In this document: one piece after another, positions 1 through 9,204 of the stretch
How the letters are laid out: the number at the start of each line of letters is the position of its first letter
Numbering within the stretch: the stretch's first letter is position 1
NCBI RefSeq assembly: GCF_040839445.1
Contig: NZ_JBDPGJ010000001.1
Location: 124,001 to 188,000, forward strand
Direction of reading: 5' to 3'
DNA: 64,000 nt
Origin: Aquibium pacificus
GTDB taxonomy: Bacteria > Pseudomonadota > Alphaproteobacteria > Rhizobiales > Rhizobiaceae
The notes under the pieces: generated by a model
The model's database searches: none
Seen by the model: only the letters and a program-made list of their open reading frames with translations
What the model was told of the DNA's origin: nothing
Made by a program: the position numbers and the translations under genes

Positions 1-51
1 GACCGTCCAGATCGCATACTGGACGATCTCGAGGGCATCGGCTTCGTTCAT
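1..51 (-). CDS. fliQ: Flagellar export protein FliQ (N-terminal fragment)
   Basis: Only the first 17 codons are in the window; the gene runs off the left edge. The visible residues MNEADALEIVQYAIWTV match the start of rhizobial FliQ, a small two-helix inner-membrane protein of the flagellar type III export gate that works with FliP, FliR, FlhA and FlhB. It starts 16 nt downstream of flgD on the same strand, as in the S. meliloti order flgD-fliQ-flhA-fliR, so flhA and fliR are expected just outside the window. Identification rests on this short N-terminus plus synteny. Confidence 0.85.
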   Translation of the reverse strand, partial: MNEADALEIVQYAIWTV

Positions 52-67
52 GGCCGGACCGTAGCCT

Positions 68-460
68 TCACTTGATGGTCACGCCAGTCCCGATCTCGAG
101 CTCGGATCCGTCTTCGAGGACGGCGACCACGCCCGAATCGGTAATCCGCGCCTCGACGACCTTGCCGGAGATCTCGCCGTCCGCGGAGGTCGCGGTGCGG
201 CCGATGATGCTGGTGGCCTGCGTGAGCATCGAAAACTGGAGAAGCTGGTCGAGCTTCGTGTTCGTCTGGACGGACTGCTCGACCTGGGAGAACGTCGCGA
301 GCTGGGCGACATAGTCCGTCGAATCCATCGGCTTCGTCGGGTCCTGGTTCTTCATCTGCGTGACGAGCAGCCTGAGGAACGATTCGTAGTCGACGGTCGT
401 CGCGGCCTTCTGCTGGGAAGCGGAGGTGCCGGAGAGGGATGCGATGGCGTCCAATGTCAT
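68..460 (-). CDS. flgD: Flagellar hook-capping protein FlgD (short rhizobial form)
   Basis: The 130-residue product carries the conserved FlgD N-terminal region (residues about 25-65, including the stretch FLRLLVTQMKNQDPTKPMDS), which scaffolds polymerisation of hook protein FlgE at the growing tip. It lacks the large C-terminal domain of enterobacterial FlgD; short versions are usual in rhizobia. The ATG at 460 is chosen because it overlaps the flbT stop codon by four bases (ATGA), indicating translational coupling. A longer open frame continues upstream but runs antiparallel to nothing useful and only shadows flbT. Confidence 0.93.
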   Translation of the reverse strand: MTLDAIASLSGTSASQQKAATTVDYESFLRLLVTQMKNQDPTKPMDSTDYVAQLATFSQVEQSVQTNTKLDQLLQFSMLTQATSIIGRTATSADGEISGKVVEARITDSGVVAVLEDGSELEIGTGVTIK

Positions 461-903
461 GACGCGCGTGCCTCCATCGAGGTAACATCGGGGATCCGCG
501 GCGTGTTCTTCTGCTCGGCGATGATGACCGCCTCGATGGGAAACAGGGTGCGGATCAGTTTCAGGGCGTCGTAGATATGGCCCTCGGCGACCATGCGGTC
601 GACCTGCTTCAGCGAGGCGAGGATCTGATCGTTGCTGAAGCTCGCGAGCAGCATCGGCAGCGACTTCCGGAACATGTCGCGCGCTTCCTTCGCATCCACC
701 GGGTTCATGAGGATGACCTGGACGATGAAGTAGAGCTGGCGCAGCGGCGTCGATGCGTTCTCCGGCAGCATGACGTGATTTTCGAGCAGGAACTGCACGT
801 CGTTGAGGAACTCGATCGACGTCTTGCGGTCCACCTTCACGACGGCGCCGTTGATGTAGATCTTTTCGTTGGCCTTCAGCGATATCTTCAGCGTGTTCTT
901 CAT
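457..903 (-). CDS. flbT: Flagellin expression regulator FlbT
   Basis: The 148-residue protein begins MKNTLKISLKANEKIYING, the typical FlbT start. In Caulobacter FlbT associates with the 5' untranslated region of flagellin mRNA and promotes its decay; in Brucella it acts positively. The ATG at 903 overlaps the flaF stop (900) by four bases, so flaF, flbT and flgD are translationally coupled. The gene is relevant to the conserved hairpin found ahead of all three flagellin genes in this window, which is a candidate target (inference). Confidence 0.94.
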   Translation of the reverse strand: MKNTLKISLKANEKIYINGAVVKVDRKTSIEFLNDVQFLLENHVMLPENASTPLRQLYFIVQVILMNPVDAKEARDMFRKSLPMLLASFSNDQILASLKQVDRMVAEGHIYDALKLIRTLFPIEAVIIAEQKNTPRIPDVTSMEARAS

Positions 904-1247
904 TGAATTCCATCCCGGATGATCTGGGACACCTCGATCAGGCCGTCGAAATTGTCCGAATCTCCCCGGCGGACCGCTTCCGCTTCCCTCAAGAGCCACA
1001 GGCCGATGGAGATCAGGTTTGCGCGCAGCTCGTTGGGAAGCTGGTTTTCCGGGCTGCCGAGGTCCTCGATGAACGAAGTCCAGACCCGGTTCAGGAAATG
1101 GACGGCCTCGACGGCCTGCATGGAACTGGTCCCGCCGTCGCGCGCCGCCACGAGCAGGTCGATGGAGCGCGACAGCAATTGTCGCTCGCGGTCCTTGGCG
1201 TCGACAAGGGAGTCGGTTTGGATCTCGGCGTATGAAAACTGATACAT
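900..1247 (-). CDS. flaF: Flagellar biosynthesis regulator FlaF
   Basis: The 115-residue product starts MYQFSYAEIQTDSLVDAKDR and is predicted all-helical, with length and sequence style of the FlaF family. FlaF is a specific chaperone or secretion factor for flagellins in alphaproteobacteria and is normally paired with FlbT, as here with a four-base overlap. It lies 40 nt after flgL in the flgE-flgK-flgL-flaF-flbT-flgD-fliQ series. No signal peptide or membrane segment is visible, consistent with a cytoplasmic protein. Confidence 0.93.
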   Translation of the reverse strand: MYQFSYAEIQTDSLVDAKDRERQLLSRSIDLLVAARDGGTSSMQAVEAVHFLNRVWTSFIEDLGSPENQLPNELRANLISIGLWLLREAEAVRRGDSDNFDGLIEVSQIIRDGIQ

Positions 1248-1287
1248 CTCGCTTCCGTATTCGATGCGCGCCGTTGCCGGCGGCGGA

Positions 1288-2337
1288 TTAAGACAAAAGC
1301 CTCGTCAGGCTCAGCTGTTGTATGCGGGCAGTCAGAGCGTAGGAGGTTTCGATCTGTGATATCAACGCGTTGACTCGTGTGGACGCTTCATAGGGATCGA
1401 CGCCTTCGAGGTCTTGCAGGAAGCTCTTGAAGATGTCGGACTGCATGGTGATGCGCTCGGTCGCCTGGCTGATGCGCTGTTCGACGAAGCCTGTCTTCGC
1501 CTGAGTCTGGGCTATGTCACCCATGGCCTCCCCGACGAGAAGCGTCGCGCTCTTGGCGATGGTGGCGAGGGCCTGGTCGTTCAGCGGCGCCTCGAAGAGG
1601 TTGGCGACCATGGTCGCCGCCATCACCAGCTTGCGGATACCCTCGTTGTTGGCGCTGACGGAGGTCTCCGCCGTCTCGTTGAGCGCGATGCGGGTGGTTA
1701 TCCCCTGGTCCGTCGCTTCGGACCAGACCGACGACCAGCCGGCTCCGAGGAACAGCTCGCTTGCCGCGCCGTCCATGAATGCCGTCATCTCTTCGGGGGT
1801 GATGTCGGCGGCTGCAGCGTCGCTCTGGGCAAATCCGAATTCAGCCTCGAAGGCGGCGTCGAACGCCGCTTTGGCGGGCGAACCGGACGCGAAATAGTCA
1901 GCAAGCGGAACGACATCGGTGTTCACGCCGGCGAAGATGTGTTCGCCGTTGAAGCTGGAGTTGACGATCCCGGTCAATGCCTGAAGCATCGACACGGCCG
2001 ACTGCCGCGTGGTCTCCGGCGTGGCGTTGCCGGAAGAGGCGGACGTCATCGCCGTCAGGAAGGTCGATGCGGCATCGGAGAGTTGGGACAACGAGTCCTG
2101 CGTCGTCGTGAGGCGTGAAGACACCAGCGTGTTCGAATCCGCGAGCGCCTTCAGGCGATCGATGTCGCGCGACAGCGACACGGTCTTGCCCGCGCGCACG
2201 CCGAGCGCCAGGCCGGTGTCGGCGACCTTCCCGCTCTGCACTTCCTTCTGCCCGGCGACGAGATCCGCCTGCATGCGGGTCATCGAGTACCGCAGGGCCT
2301 CCCGGATCGAACTGGTCGAGACGTAGGAGAGTTTCAT
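1288..2337 (-). CDS. flgL: Hook-filament junction protein FlgL (HAP3)
   Basis: This 349-residue protein has the flagellin-like N-terminal helix region (MKLSYVSTSSIREALRYSMT) and a C-terminal helical region ending in LTARIQQLSLTRLLS, as expected of a D0/D1 coiled-coil protein. FlgL joins the FlgK ring to the flagellin filament outside the cell. It follows flgK by 7 nt on the same strand, the standard order. The C-terminal motif with repeated Thr/Ser-rich helices and the position next to flgK separate it from a fourth flagellin. Confidence 0.93.
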   Translation of the reverse strand: MKLSYVSTSSIREALRYSMTRMQADLVAGQKEVQSGKVADTGLALGVRAGKTVSLSRDIDRLKALADSNTLVSSRLTTTQDSLSQLSDAASTFLTAMTSASSGNATPETTRQSAVSMLQALTGIVNSSFNGEHIFAGVNTDVVPLADYFASGSPAKAAFDAAFEAEFGFAQSDAAAADITPEEMTAFMDGAASELFLGAGWSSVWSEATDQGITTRIALNETAETSVSANNEGIRKLVMAATMVANLFEAPLNDQALATIAKSATLLVGEAMGDIAQTQAKTGFVEQRISQATERITMQSDIFKSFLQDLEGVDPYEASTRVNALISQIETSYALTARIQQLSLTRLLS

Positions 2338-2344
2338 CGCAAGG

Positions 2345-3799
2345 TCACGCCATGTCCAGGAGGGTGCCGAGCATCTCGTCGACGGTCCGGAGGATGCGCG
2401 CCGACGCCTCGTAGGCGTGTTCGAGATCGAGGAGCAGGGTCATCTCGACGTCCACGTTGACGCCGGTCTCGCTTGACAGCGCTTCCTGTGTGCGCGTCAG
2501 CATGGCGCTGCTCGTCAGTTCGGCGCGCGACGCGTTCTGGCGCAGGCCCTCGATCCAGCCGACGGAGTTCGCGGTGAATTCGCTGAGGCTCACGCTGGTC
2601 GCGATGCCGGCTCCGGCGTCGAACGACATGTCCTTGTCGATCGCGTCGCCGTACTTGATCAGCAGCGCGGAGTAGGACGCTCCCGCCGAGTTCGCGCGAT
2701 AGGCCGTTCCGTTCGCGCCGCCGTCGCGCAGCAGGGTCGGGTCGCCGCCGCGATCGGAATCGAAGGCGGCGTTCACGGAAATGTCGGCGGCCAGGCCGGT
2801 GCTGGCCGATCCGGCGGCCGGCAGCGCCGGGCCGCCGCTCCAGGTGAAGAGACCCGCGAGAGCGGATGCCCCGCCGCCGCTCTGGTCGGTTTCGGCGAAT
2901 GCCTGGATCGTGCCGCGCGCTATCTCGTCCAGCTGCGACTGAAAGGTCACCGCCACCTCGTCGCGCAGCTTGATCAGGCTGCCGAGCTTGCCGGAGATGG
3001 CCGACATAGAGTCATTGGAGGACAGCGGGACTCCGTCGATGTAGACCGCGTTGCCCTCGATGCCGGCGCCGAAGACGGTGGTCGGCTCGAACGACACCTG
3101 CCGCGCGACGGTCTCGAACAGGGTCGAGCCGTCGGCGGTCGTGATCACCATGTCGGAGTTCGCGCGGGTGAACGTGGATATCGGCACGTACTCGGCGATC
3201 TGCCGCAGCAGCGCGTTGCGCTGGTCCATCGCGGTGTTTGCGTCGCGTCCCGTCGACGTGGCGGCGATGACCGCCTTGTTCGCCGTTTCGAAGTCAGCGA
3301 GAAGCTTGTTGAGATCGTCCACGGCCGTGCCGATTTCGGCATCGGCATCGGCGCGGAATGACTGGATCTGGGCGCTGCCCTCGTTCAGCGACCGAACGAC
3401 CTGGCGGGCGGCGTCGAGCGCTCCTTCGGCGAGGTTGGCGCTCGATGGCGTGGCCGCGTAGAGTTGCAGCGCTTCCTGGAGTTTGCCCAGCGCGGTCGCC
3501 GCCGAAGAGGCATTGTCGCTGCCATTGACGGCCAGGGCCAGGTCGTTGAGCCTCGACAGCAGGCCCTGCTGGCCTTCCCATTGCGAAAGCGCCGACAGGT
3601 TCTGCTTCTCCAGGGCAGCGTTCGCGGCGCGCTGGATGGTGGAAACGCGCACGCCGGTGTCGGTGCTGGTAAGCACCGCGGACCTGCGCGAGTAGTCGGC
3701 GTTGTCCGCATTCGTGATGTTCTGCGAGACGACGCTGGTGCGGCGAGAGGTCGCCAGAAGCGCGTTTTGAGCGATGCTCAGCGCGGTGCTCAGCGACAT
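2345..3799 (-). CDS. flgK: Hook-associated protein FlgK (HAP1)
   Basis: The 484-residue product opens with the rod/hook-family N-terminal signature (LSIAQNALLATSRRTSVVSQ followed by NITNADNADYSRR) and closes with the C-terminal axial helix (VDVEMTLLLDLEHAYEASAR). FlgK forms the first junction zone between hook and filament. The middle part is variable, rich in Ala and Ser as usual. It starts 34 nt downstream of flgE and is followed at once by flgL, so the three are likely co-transcribed. Confidence 0.95.
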   Translation of the reverse strand: MSLSTALSIAQNALLATSRRTSVVSQNITNADNADYSRRSAVLTSTDTGVRVSTIQRAANAALEKQNLSALSQWEGQQGLLSRLNDLALAVNGSDNASSAATALGKLQEALQLYAATPSSANLAEGALDAARQVVRSLNEGSAQIQSFRADADAEIGTAVDDLNKLLADFETANKAVIAATSTGRDANTAMDQRNALLRQIAEYVPISTFTRANSDMVITTADGSTLFETVARQVSFEPTTVFGAGIEGNAVYIDGVPLSSNDSMSAISGKLGSLIKLRDEVAVTFQSQLDEIARGTIQAFAETDQSGGGASALAGLFTWSGGPALPAAGSASTGLAADISVNAAFDSDRGGDPTLLRDGGANGTAYRANSAGASYSALLIKYGDAIDKDMSFDAGAGIATSVSLSEFTANSVGWIEGLRQNASRAELTSSAMLTRTQEALSSETGVNVDVEMTLLLDLEHAYEASARILRTVDEMLGTLLDMA

Positions 3800-3833
3800 T
3801 CCCTATGGTCCCCCGACCCGAACATTCGAAAAG

Positions 3834-5096
3834 CTACCTCTTGAGATTGACCAGGATGTCCATGAGTTCCGAGCCGGTCTGGAACACCTTGGAATTGGCT
3901 GTGTAGCTGCGCTGTGCTTCGATCATCGAGGTCAATTCCTCGCCGATGTCGACATTGGAGGCCTCGATGGCGCCGGAGCTGATGTTGCCGAAGCCGCCCT
4001 TGCTCGCAAAACCGAAGAAGACGTCGCCCGAATCCGCGCTCTGGCTGAAGACGTTGCCGCTTTCGACCGTGAGCCGGTCGGGGCTGCGTACGTTCGCCAG
4101 GGGGATCTTGTAGAGCGCTTCCAGGCTACCGTTCGCATATTGCGCGTAGATCGTACCGTCGTCGCCGAATTTCACGCCGGTCATCGGGCTGGCCGCGCTG
4201 CCGTTCACCTCGGCTTCGCCGGGAACGAACTCCGTGGCGAGCTGCGTCATCTTCGCCAGGTCGAGTTTCATCGTCTCGCCGCCGGGGATAGGAATCTCGA
4301 TGTTGGTCGCGCTCCCCGCGGCAAGCTTGCCGTTTTCCGGGTCGAATTTCAGGGTCTGGATGGCAAGGGCTTCGGAGGAATATGGAAAGCCGGTGGTCGC
4401 GGTCCCGTCGGCCCGCGAGTACACCGCGACCTCCCACTCGTTTGCGGCGGTCTTTGTGAAGTAGACGTCCAGCAGCACTTCGTCGCCGAGCTTGTCGTAG
4501 GAGACCAGCGAGATCTTGTTGGTGTACTCGGCTCCGGCCACGTTCTTCGAGGGAAGCTTGGCGGCGTCGACAATGTCGGCCTTCGCCGGCAGGTTCGCCG
4601 AATAGGTGCCGAAGGTGGAGGGAACCGCCTTCATCGCCTGCTGCGAGATCTTGACGGCCTCGAGCCCGGCGAAGCCGTTCGCGGTGGTGCTCGGGTCGCC
4701 GTTCGCATAGCTGTAGCCGAGAAGATAGAACCCGGCTGCGTTGACCAGGCGCCCCTGGTCGTCGGGAACGAAGGAGCCCGCCCGCGTCAGGAAAGGCTGG
4801 CCCGAAGCGTCCTTGACGACGAAGAAGCCGTTCCCGTCGATGGCGAGGTCTGTCGCGGAGGTCGTGTACTGGATGACGCCCTGGCGCGCGACCGCCGCGC
4901 GGATATCGGTCACCACGCCGCCGGAGGAGTATGTGCTCGTGCCGCCACCGCTGATCATCAGCGTCGAGAATTCGGCCGATGCCTTCTTGTAGCCGTTCGT
5001 GCCCGAATTGGCGATGTTGTCGGCAACCGTGCCGAGCCTGTTCGACTGGCCCTGCATGCCGGACACGCCGGTCCGCATCATTCCGTAGAGGCTCAT
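3834..5096 (-). CDS. flgE: Flagellar hook protein FlgE
   Basis: This 420-residue protein has the N-terminal hook signature (MSLYGMMRTGVSGMQGQSNR, then DNIANSGTNGYKK) and the C-terminal axial segment (SNVDIGEELTSMIEAQRSYT). It polymerises into the extracellular hook that couples basal body and filament. Length is normal for rhizobial FlgE. It heads the flgE-flgK-flgL-flaF-flbT-flgD-fliQ run and is separated by 142 nt from ftcR upstream, so a promoter responding to FtcR may lie in that gap (inference from the known role of FtcR/Rem). Confidence 0.96.
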   Translation of the reverse strand: MSLYGMMRTGVSGMQGQSNRLGTVADNIANSGTNGYKKASAEFSTLMISGGGTSTYSSGGVVTDIRAAVARQGVIQYTTSATDLAIDGNGFFVVKDASGQPFLTRAGSFVPDDQGRLVNAAGFYLLGYSYANGDPSTTANGFAGLEAVKISQQAMKAVPSTFGTYSANLPAKADIVDAAKLPSKNVAGAEYTNKISLVSYDKLGDEVLLDVYFTKTAANEWEVAVYSRADGTATTGFPYSSEALAIQTLKFDPENGKLAAGSATNIEIPIPGGETMKLDLAKMTQLATEFVPGEAEVNGSAASPMTGVKFGDDGTIYAQYANGSLEALYKIPLANVRSPDRLTVESGNVFSQSADSGDVFFGFASKGGFGNISSGAIEASNVDIGEELTSMIEAQRSYTANSKVFQTGSELMDILVNLKR

Positions 5097-5238
5097 TGCA
5101 ACCTTCCCTCGTATTCAGCGCCGCTGATCCTGAGGCTAACGCAGCTGACTTGCGCGAAACTGTACTCGCTCCGCTCTCGAGGTCTGCCGCCTCCGTGGCA
5201 GGGTTCGCGGACGGCCAAGGGGCCGCCCCGGATCCCCG

Positions 5239-5907
5239 TCAGGCGTTCAGGCAGTAGCCAAGGAAGCGCTTGGAATCGATCGGATCGAAGCCGAGCCGCT
5301 CGCGAAGCTTCTTGCGCAGCTTGCTGACGTGGCTTTCCACGACGTTCTCCTCGACGTCCTCGTCGAAGATGCCGTAGATCGCGTTGAAGACCTGCGTCTT
5401 GGTCACCCGGCGTCCACGGTTGTTCGCCAGGAACTCGAGGATACGCCGTTCCCGCCGCGGCAGCGGCAGCGGCTCGCCGTTGATCTCGGGATCCTTGCCG
5501 TTCATGAAGATGCGGAGGCTGCCGATGTCGGTCGAAGCGCCGTCGTCGTTGGCGCGCCGCCGGATCGCGGCGATCCTCGCCATGATCTCGCGTATGTGCA
5601 CCGGCTTGCGGATGACGTCGTCGACGCCCGATTCGAACAGCCTGAGCGTGTTCTCCAGCGAGTGCTGTTCGCTCAGCGCGATGACCGGCGCGCCGGTCCG
5701 TTCGCGCAGCATCCGGGGTGAAATCGGATGCGTGTCGCATTCGCCGATGAGGAAAGCGCCGATGGCCTGGAGATCCTCGTCCGCCGCGCTCGAAACCCAC
5801 TCGCCGAATTCGGTCGCGCCGAACCCCGCGCTTGGAACGCCCTCTCTACCAAAAAGCGAAGAATACCCCTCTTTTACGCGTGCACGCTCATCCACAATGA
5901 CAATCAT
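5239..5907 (-). CDS. ftcR: Flagellar transcriptional activator FtcR (Rem)
   Basis: The 222-residue protein is an OmpR-type regulator: an N-terminal receiver-like domain beginning MIVIVDERARVKEGYSSLFG and a C-terminal winged helix (about residues 130-222, with NNRGRRVTKTQVFNAIYG and ENVVESHVSKLRKKLRERL). In S. meliloti (Rem) and Brucella (FtcR) it activates class III motility genes under VisNR. The receiver lacks a clear phospho-acceptor Asp after the third strand (reads AFLIGECD), consistent with phosphorylation-independent action in this family. The ATG at 5907 gives the family N-terminus; an open frame upstream to 6039 shows no conserved sequence. Confidence 0.93.
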   Translation of the reverse strand: MIVIVDERARVKEGYSSLFGREGVPSAGFGATEFGEWVSSAADEDLQAIGAFLIGECDTHPISPRMLRERTGAPVIALSEQHSLENTLRLFESGVDDVIRKPVHIREIMARIAAIRRRANDDGASTDIGSLRIFMNGKDPEINGEPLPLPRRERRILEFLANNRGRRVTKTQVFNAIYGIFDEDVEENVVESHVSKLRKKLRERLGFDPIDSKRFLGYCLNA

Positions 5908-6096
5908 CGGCCCGCCCTCCGAATCAGTTCCATGGTCCGCCGAGAAAAGGCGTAACCGGTGGCGGGAATCGCGGACAACTGTAAGATCTTGTATGTTGAA
6001 AAACGGGATTCCCCTCAGGTAATCCCCGCAGTCATCCACAGCATATCCACAGGCGGCATTGGCCCGTTTTGGCTGATCGGAGAAGATCGATATCGC

Positions 6097-6657
6097 TCAC
6101 TGGTTGCAGAAGGCGCGGGCGTTTTCGGTCCAGCTTCCGAAGCCGGTCGCGACCATGTTGGCGATGACGCGACAGACATACCGCTTCTGTGCCGGGTCGT
6201 TGTCGGGACCGGCGTGATAGCGCGCCACAGCCATCGACCAGGTGGAATGGCGCCGCTTCAGGTCGGACAGGAACCGCGCCGCATAGTCGACATTTCGGCG
6301 CGGATCGAACATGTCGGAGAGGTTGTCGAACTTGTCCGAGTGGTAGTGATGGTTGATCTGCATGCAGCCGATGTCGATCAGCTTCTTCCCATCCCGGCGC
6401 GCGGCGGCGAACATGCGCTCCGCCTCCGCGGGCGAACCGGCGAAAGACGCCTTCCCCTCGATGTTCAACGCATAGGGTTGAAGGCTTCCCTTGCGGCCGG
6501 TTTCGGTCAATCCTACTGCATATAGTATGCCGGCAGGCACGCCATACTTGTGCGACGCGCGCAAGATTTCGCCTTCGCATGGATTGGACGGGGCCGCGAC
6601 CGCCAGGCTAGATGTAAATGCCGTCAGCAGAAGGCCGAGTGCGAGATAGGTTTGCAT
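6097..6657 (-). CDS. Secreted lytic transglycosylase (SLT-like) of the flagellar cluster (Orf38 position)
   Basis: The 186-residue product has a signal peptide (residues 1 to about 21, ending SLAVAAP) and a compact goose-type lysozyme/SLT fold: catalytic Glu52 in YAVGLTETGR, IGCMQINHHYH around residue 97 and VARYHAGPDND near 147. It probably cleaves peptidoglycan locally so the rod or stator can pass the wall. It sits where S. meliloti has orf38, between fliK and rem. The start at 6657 is supported by an AGGAG sequence 4-5 nt upstream and lies 50 nt inside the end of fliK, an unusually long overlap for this operon. Confidence 0.85.
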   Translation of the reverse strand: MQTYLALGLLLTAFTSSLAVAAPSNPCEGEILRASHKYGVPAGILYAVGLTETGRKGSLQPYALNIEGKASFAGSPAEAERMFAAARRDGKKLIDIGCMQINHHYHSDKFDNLSDMFDPRRNVDYAARFLSDLKRRHSTWSMAVARYHAGPDNDPAQKRYVCRVIANMVATGFGSWTENARAFCNQ

Positions 6658-7924
6658 CGCTCTCCTGGGGGATGGTGTTGCTTCGGTTCTGGTTGCTGCC
6701 CGACTGTCCCTGGTCTTTCCCGGACCCTTGCGACAGGCTTGCAGATGCATCGCCGGAGCGTCCGCCCGAGCCCGATTGCGGCTGATTGCCGGTGCCCTGC
6801 GACTGCTGCTGGATGCTCACGTCCTCGACGCGGAAACCCAGGCCGCGCAGCGACGAAACGATCGCATCGCGCTCCCCGGAAAGACGGTGATAGGCCTCCG
6901 GACTGTCGACACGAATTTCAACTGAAAGTTGTTCTCCGGTCAATCGCAGGCGGGCATTGACCTCTCCGAGATTGGCCGGATTCAGCTGTATTTTCAGGTC
7001 GCGAATGGGAGCCTGTTGACTCCTCGAGACATCCGCTTCGAGCGTATTAATCTGCTCTATCGCGCTCCGCCATTCTCCATCTCCCGCGATTGCCGCCGCC
7101 AGGCCGGCAACGGTACGCAGGTTCTGGGGTGCGGGAGCGATATTTGGCGTGTCGCTGACGACCCTTACGCGAGGATCGCCCTCACCGGACACCGTCGCAG
7201 CGGTCGCGGAAGGGCCGCTGCCCTGGCCATCCTCGGCCGCTTCGGCGGCATCCCCCGCCGCGGTGATCGCATCCGTTACTGACACCGCGCTGGCGGCCTT
7301 CGCCGATCCGTCCCGGCGTGCTTCCTCGCCCGGTCCCTCGTCCGCGCTCTCGCCGTCTTCCGCATTTTCAAGGGCGCTCGCGACGCCCGCTGCCGCCGGC
7401 TTACCCGTGTCCCCCGGCAAGCGGAGGCCGGGTTCGGGTTGCTGGTTCGGAAGCGAGGCTTGCGCAACGAGAGCGATCGCGGCGTCCACCGGTACCTCGA
7501 GTTCGTCCGTCTTGCCCTCGCCATGGTCCCCGGGCCCGCTCTCGTCGTCCTCGAGACCATCCGTCTCCGGATCGGATGCGGCGTCCTTCGCGTCCGTGCG
7601 CGGAGCGAATATCGCGAACATCTTCGACAGCCGCTGCAAGGGCGAAAGCTCGCTTTGCTCCTCGGATACACGAGGCGATGCCTCATCGTCGATGCCGGTG
7701 GCACGGGCGTCGTCGGCCTTGGCGTTCGCTTCCACATCCATCCCCTCGGGCTGGCCGGTACCGCCTCCCGACACCGCGCCTTCCGGGTCGCGCGCCGCAG
7801 GCGCGGCCTTGCGGCCGGCGCCTTCCAGCAGGTTGGAGAAGGGGTCTCCCTCTCCTGCCGCGTGCTGGCCGGCGGGCCGCGCCGAAGGGGCCGCTGGCAT
7901 CGGCATTGCTGCGACGGGTGTCAT
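6608..7924 (-). CDS. fliK: Flagellar hook-length control protein FliK (formerly MotD)
   Basis: A 438-residue protein with a long low-complexity, acidic and Pro/Ala-rich N-terminal region and a C-terminal FliK hook-length domain (about residues 305-385, containing LNPANLGEVNARLRLTGEQL and RLSGERDAIVSSLRGLGF). FliK is secreted through the export apparatus, measures hook length and switches export from hook to filament subunits through FlhB. In S. meliloti the equivalent gene was first called motD and is likewise next to motC. The start overlaps the motC stop by four bases. Its 3' end overlaps the lytic transglycosylase gene by 50 nt. Confidence 0.9.
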   Translation of the reverse strand: MTPVAAMPMPAAPSARPAGQHAAGEGDPFSNLLEGAGRKAAPAARDPEGAVSGGGTGQPEGMDVEANAKADDARATGIDDEASPRVSEEQSELSPLQRLSKMFAIFAPRTDAKDAASDPETDGLEDDESGPGDHGEGKTDELEVPVDAAIALVAQASLPNQQPEPGLRLPGDTGKPAAAGVASALENAEDGESADEGPGEEARRDGSAKAASAVSVTDAITAAGDAAEAAEDGQGSGPSATAATVSGEGDPRVRVVSDTPNIAPAPQNLRTVAGLAAAIAGDGEWRSAIEQINTLEADVSRSQQAPIRDLKIQLNPANLGEVNARLRLTGEQLSVEIRVDSPEAYHRLSGERDAIVSSLRGLGFRVEDVSIQQQSQGTGNQPQSGSGGRSGDASASLSQGSGKDQGQSGSNQNRSNTIPQESDANLSRTRPSADGIYI

Positions 7925-9204
7925 TCCTTCACTCCTTCCAGGAGGCGATCCACCGCATCCAGCTTCTCGCGAACCGAACTGACGAGTTCGCGGGAGACGG
8001 TGTCGACCTCGTCCGCGGCCGCCGATCCGGGTGACGTCGCGGCGCCGGGATGATCTTCGGGATTTTTCGCCGCAACCGGATGCGCGGCTTCGCCCGCTGC
8101 TTCCGATGCGTGGGAGGCCGTCGTTTCGGACACCGCCGGCTGCGATGCCTTCTCCACGGGCGGGTTCTCTCCCGTGGGCGGTGCCAGCACCTCGGCTGCA
8201 ATCGCCCTTGCGGCGAGCAGGAGCTTGCGGTCGCGCGGCGAAAGCTGATCGGGATCGACCTTCTTCAGGTTCTCGAGCACTTCCTCGACGTTTTCGGACG
8301 TGATGGAGGCGATGGCCTGGTAGAGGGTGGCACGCGGGTCCTCCTCGCCTTCCACCTGGCGGGAGATATCCGTGGCATGACCGGAAGCGAATGCGGAGCG
8401 GGCCACCTGTCCCTTGATCGTGCTGCGCCGCGCGAGACGCAGGTAGATCGCCTCCTGCTGCGCTGGGTTCATCAGCGATACGATCGTCTTGATCTGCGCC
8501 TCGGTGATGGCGTCGTGGAAGGTCACCATGCCCTCCACGAAGGCATCCGCGAACTCGCTGGCATAGGGCGACCGCAGGAAGCGGCGGGTATACTGTTCCG
8601 CCAGGACGAGGAAGCGGTCCGGCCGGTCGAGGGCCAGCACCAGGGGCATGGACCGACGCAGCGCGGCTTCCTCCACCAGCGTACCGGGCGCGAGCAGCCG
8701 CGCCTGGTCCATCAGCTTGAGTGCCGCCTCAGGATGCTTGATGCCCGTGATGGAACCCTTGACGAGCGCCACGAAGGCGCCGGTCTCGCTTCCCCTTGCC
8801 ATCGGATCGATGGGTGCGAGGATTTCGCCCGCCTTGACCATCCGACCGGTCATGTAGGCCAACACGCCCTTTCCAAGCACCGCGTCCTCGCCCTCGAGAT
8901 GGAGCTTCGAAAGCACCACCTCGATGGTCGTGGGATTGCCGCCGCTCATGGCGTAGACCAGAAGGGCCGTCAGGTTCCGCCGGTCCTCGAATTCTTGGGG
9001 ACTGGCTGTCCGGAAGCGCTCGTCGGTGAGGGCGAGGAGCTTCTGCTGCATCGGCATTGCCGCATGATCGCCGCGCGCGAGCTGGTCCTGCACCAGCTGG
9101 AGCGAACGCACCATCTTGTAGAGGTCGAGCGTGCCGGCCGCATGCGCGTTCGCCCCGCCGACGGCGAGGAGCGCCAAGGCAAGCGATGCGGCCGTCCATT
9201 TCAT
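7921..9204 (-). CDS. motC: Periplasmic motor protein MotC
   Basis: The 427-residue product has a cleavable signal peptide (residues 1-23, MKWTAASLALALLAVGG then ANAHAA) and a helical body rich in repeats resembling TPR-like elements, followed by an Ala/Pro/Glu-rich tail. MotC is a periplasmic protein found in rhizobia that binds MotB and is needed for torque generation; its folding depends on MotE, also encoded here. It lies between motB and fliK with four-base overlaps at both ends, matching the S. meliloti motB-motC-motD order. Confidence 0.9.
   Translation of the reverse strand: MKWTAASLALALLAVGGANAHAAGTLDLYKMVRSLQLVQDQLARGDHAAMPMQQKLLALTDERFRTASPQEFEDRRNLTALLVYAMSGGNPTTIEVVLSKLHLEGEDAVLGKGVLAYMTGRMVKAGEILAPIDPMARGSETGAFVALVKGSITGIKHPEAALKLMDQARLLAPGTLVEEAALRRSMPLVLALDRPDRFLVLAEQYTRRFLRSPYASEFADAFVEGMVTFHDAITEAQIKTIVSLMNPAQQEAIYLRLARRSTIKGQVARSAFASGHATDISRQVEGEEDPRATLYQAIASITSENVEEVLENLKKVDPDQLSPRDRKLLLAARAIAAEVLAPPTGENPPVEKASQPAVSETTASHASEAAGEAAHPVAAKNPEDHPGAATSPGSAAADEVDTVSRELVSSVREKLDAVDRLLEGVKE

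Noticed and set aside
3774..5327. A 517-codon plus-strand frame over flgE
   Set aside because: Antisense to flgE, no recognisable domain, Arg/Gly/Val-rich shadow composition.
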